DNA of 64,000 nt from Streptomyces sp. BK340 (lineage in GTDB: Bacteria; Actinomycetota; Actinomycetes; Streptomycetales; Streptomycetaceae): contig NZ_VISR01000004.1 in assembly GCF_007827595.1 (NCBI RefSeq), positions 465,204 through 529,203 on the forward strand. The letters are read 5' to 3'. Both the position numbers and the translations under genes were made by a program. Of this stretch, positions 58,201 through 64,000 are shown piece after piece (the stretch's first letter is position 1; each line of letters starts with the position of its first letter). A model generated the notes under the pieces. It ran no database searches, was not told the DNA's origin, and was given only the letters and a program-made list of their open reading frames with translations.

Positions 58201-60018
58201 GTCCTGTCCTACGAGCGCAACGAACTGGGCCAGGTGATTCGCAAGGACGCGGCCGGCCAGGTCACGACGTACGCCTATGACCTCACCGACCAACTCGCCC
58301 AGGCCACTGCGCCGAACGGCACGACGCTCATGCTTCTACGCGACCGCTACGGCCGCCTGCACTCGGAAACGGTCGATGGCCGCACGCTGAGCTACACCTA
58401 CGACGCCCTCGGCCGACGCACCGGCCGCACCACCCCCACCGGTGCCACCACCGCCTGGTCGTACGATGCGGCGGGGCGCCGGGCCAGCATGGTCGCCTCG
58501 GGCCGCGCCATCGACTTCACCTACGACGGTGCAGGCCTCGAACTCACCCGCCACATCGGCGGAACGATTACCCTGGCGCACACCTTTGATGAGCTGGGCC
58601 GTCTGACGACCCAGTCGGTGACCGGAGCCGCAGGCCACACAGTGCAACACCGGTCGTACAGCTACCGCGCCGACGGCAACCTGGTCGGCCTCGACGACCA
58701 TCTCTCCGGCGGCCGCCGCTTCGACCTGGACGCGGTTGGCCGGGTGACGGCGGTTCACGCGTCCGGCTGGACGGAGCGGTACGCGTACGACGAGGCGGGC
58801 AACCAGACCGAGGCATTGTGGCCTGCGAACCACCCGGGCCACGAGGCGGTGGGGCCCCGCAGGTACACAGGCACCCGCATCACCCGAGCCGGCAACGTCC
58901 GCTACGAACATGATGCGCTCGGCCGCGTCACACTGCGCCAGAAACCCCGCCTGTCCCGCAAGCCGGACACCTGGCGCTACGAATGGGACGCCGAGGACCG
59001 CCTGACTGCGGTGACGACCCCGGACGGCACCCGCTGGCGCTACACCTATGACCCCCTGGGCCGACGGACCGCGAAACTCCACCTCGCGGCCGATGGTGAA
59101 ACGGTCGTGGAGCGCGTCGAATTCACATGGGACGGCACCACCCTCTGTGAACAGACCACCACATCAGCCAACCTTCCCAACCCGGTCACTCTCACCTGGG
59201 ACCACCAGGGCTTTCGCCCCCTGACCCAAAGGGAACGCATCACCGCAGTCGACGCGCCCCAGGACGAGATCGACTCTCGCTTTTTCGCCATCGTCAACGA
59301 CCTCGTCGGAACTCCCAGCGAACTCATCGATGAACAGGGCGACGTTGCTTGGTGGACGCGTGGCACCCTGTGGGGAACGACTGCGTGGGCGGCCAACAGC
59401 AACACCTACACGCCTCTACGTTTTCCGGGCCAGTACTTCGACCCGGAAACCGGCCTCCACTACAACTACTTCCGCCACTACGACCCCGAGACCGCCCGGT
59501 ACCTCAGTCCCGACCCCCTCGGTCTCACCCCGGCACCCAACCCGACCACATACGTCCACAATCCGCATACGTGGAGCGATCCCCTCGGGCTTGCACCGGA
59601 GGAGTGCCCGCTTAATCGCCTTCTATACGGCGCCCGTCCAGGGGAGGGGCTCCCCGGACCCGCCGGGGTAGAGATTCCGCGGCGCCCAACAATTCAGGAA
59701 CTTGAGAACTTGACAATAAAGCATGGCGTAGAGTTCGCCGTCACATACAAGTACGGACCAGGACTCAACGGTGGCGGAGGAACGTACTATCTAAACTCAG
59801 GTACTGTCGGTGCGGTCCGTATACCCCTCGAACCGGACAGCATGTTCATCTATCACACTCATCCAGGCGGCACCCCATGGCCGAGCACTGGCGACCGCAA
59901 CGTAATGGCAGCGCTTGAAGCCATTGGGTCACCCCAGCGGACCTCCGAGGTGATACCGGTAGGCAGTGGGGCGGCGATCCCCTACACTAAAAACCCTTTC
60001 ATCCCTTGGGAGAATTAG
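55261..60018 (+). CDS. Type VII-like/RHS polymorphic toxin with a C-terminal JAB metallopeptidase
   Basis: 1585 residues. An N-terminal helical secretion domain (about 1-180) with ETAVHLRNFAQSFGAVATGM and EFKGEAADAFRKKF, a charged linker, then DUF6531-like CEDPVDVASGYMVLPQTDL. Many YD/RHS repeats follow (such as YTYDTTGRPTAVTDPLGN), and the core ends at PDPLGL and DPLGLAPEECP near 1410-1447. The tip carries YHTHPGGTPWPSTGD: His1532, His1534, Ser1542 and Asp1545 fit the JAMM pattern H-x-H-P...S-x2-D of RadC/JAB peptidases. JAB domains are known polymorphic toxin tips. Tip DNA is less GC-rich than the core. Confidence 0.92.
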   Translation: MSLTGKFNSALGSLKSGYDHVKRATGHVIDEGAHGVGDALDWAGAHGAADKVDGWGDSTASKLGAHVDEQQLDETEDPKELIHGNPAKLRETAVHLRNFAQSFGAVATGMQQLDSSEFKGEAADAFRKKFATHQVKWRQAAEACGEASSALENFAHTVEWAQSQAREAVAKYREGKAASQAHQQKVETYNDAVDAGKKDPGPKPSDQDPGDEAKHAAEQILTAARRQRDHLAAEAADRVELAFQHAPHEPSALNQLKLDGADVLDAAKTEDMRFFGGFMRGLGDLNNLARNANPLDPYAVTHPYEALQAKVELLGGAVHMVTHPTQTADGLWKSFLEDPGGVGGELAPQFLIPEAGAEEAAVDGARVAEDGAKGAEGATVGERGATKGETANSEGNAARGNAEDNPDSNAQKPEEKKLCEDPVDVASGYMVLPQTDLTLPADLPLVLRRYFNSSYRSGRWFGPKWSSTLDQRLEIDAQGVVFVAEEGMLLTYPHPAPGLPVLPERGPRWSLDRVADGYTVTAPETGRVWHFEDQTESLALLRQIDDRNGNWITLDHDTEGTPRSVEHSCGYRVKLTAQDGRITGLHLAHSDQAEGQTVLRYGYTDGHLTEVINSSGSPLRFETDERGRITAWIDTNNSRFTYVYDGQDRCIEQWGEAGHVHSRFTYGDPDPTTGTHVTTLTDSHGHQTRFLINKRSQVIAETDPLGATTQYVRDRYNRLLSRTDPLGHTTAFTYDEAGNLTEIVRADGRRTTATYNELGLPTKVVGTDGSVTRHEYDARGNHTSRTDPTGGTTQYTYDTTGRPTAVTDPLGNTARVHCNPAGQPVEVTDAVGAVTRYQYDAFGRTTALTDPLGATTRQEWSIEGNLTRRIHPDGTEERWTYDGEGNCTTHTDQIGGVTCFEYTHFDLLTARTGPDGVRYEFEHDPTLRLTQVTNPQGLTWTYEYDAAGRPVRETDFDDRVLTYTHDAAGRLVSSINALGNVLSYERNELGQVIRKDAAGQVTTYAYDLTDQLAQATAPNGTTLMLLRDRYGRLHSETVDGRTLSYTYDALGRRTGRTTPTGATTAWSYDAAGRRASMVASGRAIDFTYDGAGLELTRHIGGTITLAHTFDELGRLTTQSVTGAAGHTVQHRSYSYRADGNLVGLDDHLSGGRRFDLDAVGRVTAVHASGWTERYAYDEAGNQTEALWPANHPGHEAVGPRRYTGTRITRAGNVRYEHDALGRVTLRQKPRLSRKPDTWRYEWDAEDRLTAVTTPDGTRWRYTYDPLGRRTAKLHLAADGETVVERVEFTWDGTTLCEQTTTSANLPNPVTLTWDHQGFRPLTQRERITAVDAPQDEIDSRFFAIVNDLVGTPSELIDEQGDVAWWTRGTLWGTTAWAANSNTYTPLRFPGQYFDPETGLHYNYFRHYDPETARYLSPDPLGLTPAPNPTTYVHNPHTWSDPLGLAPEECPLNRLLYGARPGEGLPGPAGVEIPRRPTIQELENLTIKHGVEFAVTYKYGPGLNGGGGTYYLNSGTVGAVRIPLEPDSMFIYHTHPGGTPWPSTGDRNVMAALEAIGSPQRTSEVIPVGSGAAIPYTKNPFIPWEN

Positions 60019-60021
60019 AAA

Positions 60022-60252
60022 ATGACAGACGGAGACATTGAGATTTACTCATATCTGTGGAACATGAAAGAATCCGAATGGGTTTTGGTGAAAGTGCAGG
60101 GCGCCTCACTGCCTGTGATCTACAATCCGGTCGACAGGCATGCTCTTATCATCGAAAACGATGATCATCTGGTTCGCGTAATAGACGCCATGAAGGCCTC
60201 GGGGATTCCCGTACTGGAGAAATTTCCCGACCACCGGGGCGGCGAAAGGTGA
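60022..60252 (+). CDS. Candidate immunity protein for the JAB toxin
   Basis: 76 residues, starting 4 bp after the toxin stop. No family is recognised. It is acidic in the centre (LIIENDDHLVRVIDAMKAS) and has a beta-rich first half (EIYSYLWNMKESEWVLVKVQ). Position directly behind a toxin tip, small size and matching low GC are the usual signs of a cognate immunity gene. It shows no resemblance to the Imm50-like genes that follow. Confidence 0.65.
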   Translation: MTDGDIEIYSYLWNMKESEWVLVKVQGASLPVIYNPVDRHALIIENDDHLVRVIDAMKASGIPVLEKFPDHRGGER

Positions 60253-60330
60253 CATGCAGGCGGATGTGGCTACCCGCAGGTGTCAGACGCAACTCGCGAA
60301 ACCGGTAGAGGCTTGAACGGGCAAGCAGCC

Positions 60331-60729
60331 ATGGTGTGGACATCTTTCGTGATCAACCCCGAGGGCATCACCCGCATCTATCAGGGCATCCCGCCGAGCC
60401 TGTCCAGGGTTCGCTTGCGCTAAGTGATGTTGGGCAGAGAGGGGTCCGAGACGGGGGTGCGTCCGGACCTCCCGGACTATCCTGCTCAGCCTCCACGGAA
60501 GTGGGCTGCGCAGGGCTTCAACACCGTCCAGATCGAGCTTGTCTTCGGCGGACTTCGCTCAATAACCCTGGACGGCTTCGACTCTGATGTGACAGCGGAC
60601 ATCTCCCTCGCAGCGGGCGACGGGATTTCCGTCGACATAGTGGCGCCCGGGACCCGTATTCGGGCGGTCTCGGACAGCGTCTTCGCTGCGGGCCTGTCCG
60701 CGTATGTCGATGGCACGCGGCAGACGTGA
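60331..60729 (+). pseudogene. Imm50-like gene interrupted by an in-frame TAA
   Basis: From ATG at 60331 the frame codes WTSFVINPEGITRIYQG and PPSLSRVRLR, then TAA at 60421. The same frame continues with VMLGREGSETG, LPDYPAQPPRKWAAQGFNTV and VFGGLRSITLDGF to 60729. The two parts together give the Imm50 layout seen in the next gene. A GTG at 60424 next to the stop could restart the second part. Probably a silenced spare immunity gene. Confidence 0.7.
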
Positions 60730-60750
60730 GCACTAGGGAGATGGAAACTT

Positions 60751-61302
60751 GTGAACGGCTTGGCGGCAGCGGGCCTGGAGTATCTGGGGATGTCCAGCTT
60801 GACCGTTGATGAATTTATCGTAAACTCCGATGCGCTGTGCGCCGCCTATGGGCACATGCCGAAACTGGAGGGGTGCATAAGGTTTCGATCACTCAACCTG
60901 AATTGGCGTGGGCCTACATTGATCATCCGCGCCGATCTCCCGCAGTTCCCTGATCCGGCACCACAGGACTGGGTGACTTCGGGCTTTGATACGGTCCAGT
61001 TCCATCTGAGATTCCTGGCGGTCCAGAATCTGGCCATCCACTCATGGGAGCCCCCGGCTCTCGGCTTTCTGGAAGCAGCTCCTCGACCAGAGGGAAGATG
61101 CCTTCAGGTTGACATTGGCGGCGACGGAATAAATCTGGCATTTGACTGCAGTGACTCGGTTACGATCGGCCATGTCAGTGCCTTCAGGGTCGATGTTGAC
61201 GGCTCGGACCTGGGTTCACGTTCATTCGCAGGTCGAATCGACTCCCGTCGATACAATTCTCTGCCAGAGGTCTGGGAGAAGAGCTACTTTGAACGCATCT
61301 GA
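60751..61302 (+). CDS. Imm50-like immunity protein
   Basis: 183 residues from GTG; an ATG at 60790 is an alternative. It shows an N-terminal helical part (LTVDEFIVNSDALCAAYG) then FRSLNLNWRGPTLIIRADLPQFP and PQDWVTSGFDTVQFHLRFLAVQNLAI. The last segment aligns with PRKWAAQGFNTVQIELVFGG of the broken copy before it. Imm50 proteins occur in toxin immunity clusters. GGGAGATGG lies upstream. Confidence 0.7.
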   Translation: MNGLAAAGLEYLGMSSLTVDEFIVNSDALCAAYGHMPKLEGCIRFRSLNLNWRGPTLIIRADLPQFPDPAPQDWVTSGFDTVQFHLRFLAVQNLAIHSWEPPALGFLEAAPRPEGRCLQVDIGGDGINLAFDCSDSVTIGHVSAFRVDVDGSDLGSRSFAGRIDSRRYNSLPEVWEKSYFERI

Positions 61303-61597
61303 ATGGCAGAGATTCCTTGCGGACCCACATTTTCTGGGAGAGTTCTACGCGGCCAGTCCGCCAACCCTCGACGAGTGTGAACTATTCTATGTTCACGTGG
61401 ACGAGCGTGAGGACTCTGTAACTCTCGGATTCGACACAAGATGCCTTCCGTCGCACCCCGATCCGGAATGGCACGAGAAACCCTATAATCGCTTCGAGTT
61501 TCACCTGCTGTTTTCCGGAGTAGTGGATTTCCAAGTCGGCAAGTGGACCGACGTGGAGGCCCGGGAGGTCAACGTCAGGGCCACACCGGGGACGTGA
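61289..61597 (+). CDS. Imm50-like immunity protein, TTG start
   Basis: 102 residues. The TTG at 61289 lies within the previous gene's 3' end (14-bp overlap) after GGGAGAAGA, suggesting translational coupling. NASEWQRFLADPHFLGEFY, DSVTLGFDTRCLPSHPDPEW and KPYNRFEFHLLFSGVVDFQVGKW give the same order of elements as the two neighbours, so it is a third, diverged paralogue. Confidence 0.65.
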   Translation: MNASEWQRFLADPHFLGEFYAASPPTLDECELFYVHVDEREDSVTLGFDTRCLPSHPDPEWHEKPYNRFEFHLLFSGVVDFQVGKWTDVEAREVNVRATPGT

Positions 61598-61720
61598 TTT
61601 CAGTGTCTTTGGGGCACGACGACTCCGGCATCAGTTTTCGCGCTTCATCGATGCGCTTGGTTCACACCCGTGTCTACCTTGCCGCTGACTCATGATCGGC
61701 CCCGAGAGGCAGAGAGCTTC

Positions 61721-62974
61721 ATGTCGTTTGGTCCGCCGCCGGGGGCTTTCGGAACCCCAGCACCGTCTGCCTGGACGCCGCCGACGGAGATCGAGCAGGC
61801 CTTGTTCGAGGCCAAGTATCGCGAGGACTGGGCCGCATACTTCGATGTGCTCGCGCGGGAACCGCTGTATTACGAGATACAGCGCGACAAGGCAGACACC
61901 GACCCGGACAGGACGTACTCAGTCTTCGGGCACGATCCACGTGCCGGCGGCGCCATCTGGGCGGTGTACACCGTAGGCGTGCTGCCCGCCCCCGAACCGC
62001 ATCGGGTCTTCCATCGCAGCAGGCTCGGGTGGTTCGCCGAGGCATGGAAGCCGGGGCGTCCGCCGTGGATCGTGGTCAATCCGGGCAGTCCCTGTGAGGC
62101 GTTCCTCCCGGCGGCGCCACCGCACTCCGGTGCATGGGCTCAGCATTACCGGACCAATGGCCTGCAGAGGGTCCCCGGCAGGCTGCTCACTCTCCGGGTC
62201 GGCGGCCCGCTGCACGGTTCCGTCGCCCACGGCCTCGCCTGCGGAGCGCTCCTGTGTGTCAGCAACGGCTCCGTCTGGAACGCCATGGCCTGGCATGGCA
62301 CCGGCTATCTGAACGAGCTCAAGCGGCTTCGCGAATGGTGGGGCATCACCACCCGTGAGGAGTGGCAGGACTACCTGCGCGACCTCCTCGCGTGCGAGCA
62401 GCACAGCTCGGTCTGGGATTTCGCCCTCGGTCTGCGCCGGAGCATCGCCCGGGATTTCGGCGGGCGTGTCGACCTGGGGTACTGGCGGCAGGCCGCCGCC
62501 AACCTCATCCGAGCGAACTCCGAGGGTTCGGTCGTGGTGTCAGAGGACGGCGTCTCCAGGACCGAGCCCCGACCCGAATCCGAGGTCGAGGCCCGCGTCG
62601 AGGGTGTGCAGCGGCTCATCGGGCGTATCACCCGCTACGAGGCCCGCATGCGTGCCGACGGTGTGCTCGGTGAGAACGGGTACGTCTCGTCCGTCGACGC
62701 CTGGGATCTCGGCCGTGCCTCGAAGATGGCCCGGTGGGGGCTGGGGGCCCGGTTCTGCACACTTGCGGAGGCCGAGTCCACCGTCATCCAGGCGGGGCGC
62801 GCCGCCTCCCTGTCGTACAAGTCATGGCAGGACTTTTCCGCCGGCTACATCCTCGGGCGCTGTCTTCACTTCGACGACGAGGAGTTCGGGGACTGGTACC
62901 AGGACATGCTCGAGGCCCATCGAATCCTGATGTCCGAGGCCGGCAGCCCCTGGCTGAACATTCCGTTCCGGTGA
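61721..62974 (+). CDS. DUF1266-type protein
   Basis: 417 residues from ATG at 61721 after AGAGG; an ATG at 61670 is possible. The N-terminal half is poorly conserved. The C-terminal half has LREWWGITTREEWQDYLRDLL, VDAWDLGRASKMARWGLGARF and SWQDFSAGYILGRCLHFDDEEF, then WYQDMLEAHRIL, which fit the DUF1266 pattern. Function is unknown. Return to higher GC here suggests the exchanged module ends near 61.6 kb. Confidence 0.75.
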   Translation: MSFGPPPGAFGTPAPSAWTPPTEIEQALFEAKYREDWAAYFDVLAREPLYYEIQRDKADTDPDRTYSVFGHDPRAGGAIWAVYTVGVLPAPEPHRVFHRSRLGWFAEAWKPGRPPWIVVNPGSPCEAFLPAAPPHSGAWAQHYRTNGLQRVPGRLLTLRVGGPLHGSVAHGLACGALLCVSNGSVWNAMAWHGTGYLNELKRLREWWGITTREEWQDYLRDLLACEQHSSVWDFALGLRRSIARDFGGRVDLGYWRQAAANLIRANSEGSVVVSEDGVSRTEPRPESEVEARVEGVQRLIGRITRYEARMRADGVLGENGYVSSVDAWDLGRASKMARWGLGARFCTLAEAESTVIQAGRAASLSYKSWQDFSAGYILGRCLHFDDEEFGDWYQDMLEAHRILMSEAGSPWLNIPFR

Positions 62975-63002
62975 CCGCCCTGCCGGGCGGCCCCGTGCCC
63001 CC

Positions 63003-63899
63003 TCACTTCTCGGCGAACAGCTCCGCCGAGTCCGTGGCGTGCACGGCTCGCTGGGCCCAGAGCTCGAGTTGGTCCAGGTCCGTGCAGGTGCTCACTCGCT
63101 CGCGGACGGCTTCGGGCACTTGGATGCCGCGCCACTCCAGGATGTGGAGGATCATCTCGGCCTTGGCCTCAGCCCGGCCCTGCTCCAAGCCCTGCTCGCG
63201 GCCTTCCTCGCGTACCTGTTCTGCCAGTGGGTGTCGCCAGAAGTACTGGATCGCCGTCATCAGGTCCCTCCACATCTGCTTCGCCTGGGGGTCGGCCAGG
63301 CATGAGTCGACGAACTGCACGAAGACCGCGGCACTGTCGGGGTCGATGGTCCGCAGGGCGGATGCCAGGGACTCCAGTATGGCCGGAGCCTGCGGGCCGC
63401 GCCCGTGTGTCATGGCCGAGAGCACCGCAAGGGGGACGTCCCGTTCGGCCTGCCGCTCACTCGTGATCACCGGCACGTTGTCCGGGCCCAGCACCAGCGG
63501 ACGTACCGTCAGCGAGTGCCAGTCCCGGAAGCCGAGGCGGATCGGGCGCGAGGCCCAGCGTGCCGTGGCGCTGCTCTGGGTGATGACGATGAGCACGGGC
63601 TCGCAGCGGTACTTCTCGTACAGGTAGGAGAGGTAGTAGGGCCAGCTGCCGCGCTTGCGGTCGTCCACCTTCCCCTGTGACTCCACCACCAGGAGATACG
63701 TGCCCTCGTCCGTCTCCGCCCGCAACAACGTGTCCACCCGACGCTCGACCGGTTCGATCTCGGTGAGGTCCACGTTCAGCGCCGCGATCTCGTGAGGTTC
63801 AGGGAAGGGCACGTGCAGCACCCGCTGTAACGCCCTCGTCAACAGGGCCGGGTCCTTCTGGAAGATCCGGTGCAGCGCCTCATGCGACGAGCCGACCAT
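63003..63899 (-). CDS. Rpn/PD-(D/E)XK nuclease-like protein (transposase-related family)
   Basis: 298 residues. VERRVDTLLRAETDEGTYLLVVESQGKVD gives the D and E-x-Q of a PD-(D/E)XK core, followed by WPYYLSYLYEKYRCEPVLIVITQ. A long helical part and a charged REEGREQGLEQGRAEAKAEMILHIL stretch close it. Such proteins are common as multicopy genes in Streptomyces; related Rpn proteins are recombination-promoting nucleases. No IS ends are seen. The last 100 bp of the window hold no recognised feature. Confidence 0.8.
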   Translation of the reverse strand: MVGSSHEALHRIFQKDPALLTRALQRVLHVPFPEPHEIAALNVDLTEIEPVERRVDTLLRAETDEGTYLLVVESQGKVDDRKRGSWPYYLSYLYEKYRCEPVLIVITQSSATARWASRPIRLGFRDWHSLTVRPLVLGPDNVPVITSERQAERDVPLAVLSAMTHGRGPQAPAILESLASALRTIDPDSAAVFVQFVDSCLADPQAKQMWRDLMTAIQYFWRHPLAEQVREEGREQGLEQGRAEAKAEMILHILEWRGIQVPEAVRERVSTCTDLDQLELWAQRAVHATDSAELFAEK

Positions 63900-64000
63900 C
63901 AGCTCTCCTTACGTTCTAGGTGGGTTGGTTTCGGTCACTCGTAGGATCGAAAGACCCGGGGATGCTGGGTGTGGCTTTCAGCGCTCAGCCCACTGGTGGC

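Noticed and set aside
60336..60587. An 83-residue frame in the immunity array
   Set aside because: It is out of frame with the Imm50-like halves, which align with their neighbours; this frame shows no similarity.

Overview
The window is high-GC DNA with dense genes, many GTG starts, frequent ATGA/GTGA stop-start overlaps and long shadow reading frames on the opposite strand. This is typical of Streptomyces or a close actinobacterial relative. Gene content agrees: a CIRCE-controlled hrcA-dnaJ pair, a tricorn-type protease, PhoH-YbeY-CorC-Era, a leucine-codon leader before leuA, and a type VII/RHS toxin locus. I ran no searches; names rest on motifs and family knowledge.

Layout. 1-8.2 kb: the 3' part of a helicase-nuclease protein ending in a GreA/GreB-like domain, a SpoIIE-type phosphatase, hemW, a small membrane protein, then DUF3097 and MBL-fold genes on the minus strand. 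8.2-19.3 kb: hrcA-dnaJ under CIRCE control, a nitronate monooxygenase, rsmE, a VOC protein, a lipoprotein, tricorn protease, HIT protein, RNase Z and an adenosine/adenine deaminase. 19.2-24.5 kb: an MFS transporter, a structured RNA with an intrinsic terminator, and a D-glucarate module (kdgD, gudD, PfkB kinase). 24.6-29.4 kb: phoH, ybeY, corC, a MmcQ/YjbR protein, an S66 peptidase and a cytidine-deaminase-like protein with no zinc ligands. 29.4-34.4 kb: a WxL-like surface-protein block (small secreted protein, WxL-like protein, DUF916 membrane-anchored protein) and an amt-glnK operon with GlnR-like half-sites, together separating the deaminase-like gene from era.

34.4-43.7 kb: era; two unrecognised accessory genes sharing a glycine-rich motif; an MFS transporter coupled to a GH1 beta-glucosidase; an M4 protease with an emfourin-type inhibitor gene; and leuA behind a Leu-rich leader peptide and a strong hairpin. 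43.7-53.8 kb: a TerB-like protein, a two-component pair divergent from an ABC exporter pair, an MMPL transporter with its own two-component pair, and a secreted sialidase.

53.9-64 kb is the most accessory part. An SseB-like protein and a helical adaptor-like protein are translationally coupled to a 1585-residue type VII/RHS toxin whose C-terminal tip has a JAB/JAMM metallopeptidase motif. After it come a 76-residue candidate immunity protein and three tandem Imm50-like genes, one broken by an in-frame stop. A DUF1266-type protein and an Rpn/PD-(D/E)XK nuclease-like protein close the window. Base composition falls visibly from the toxin tip through the immunity genes, as expected for recently exchanged modules.
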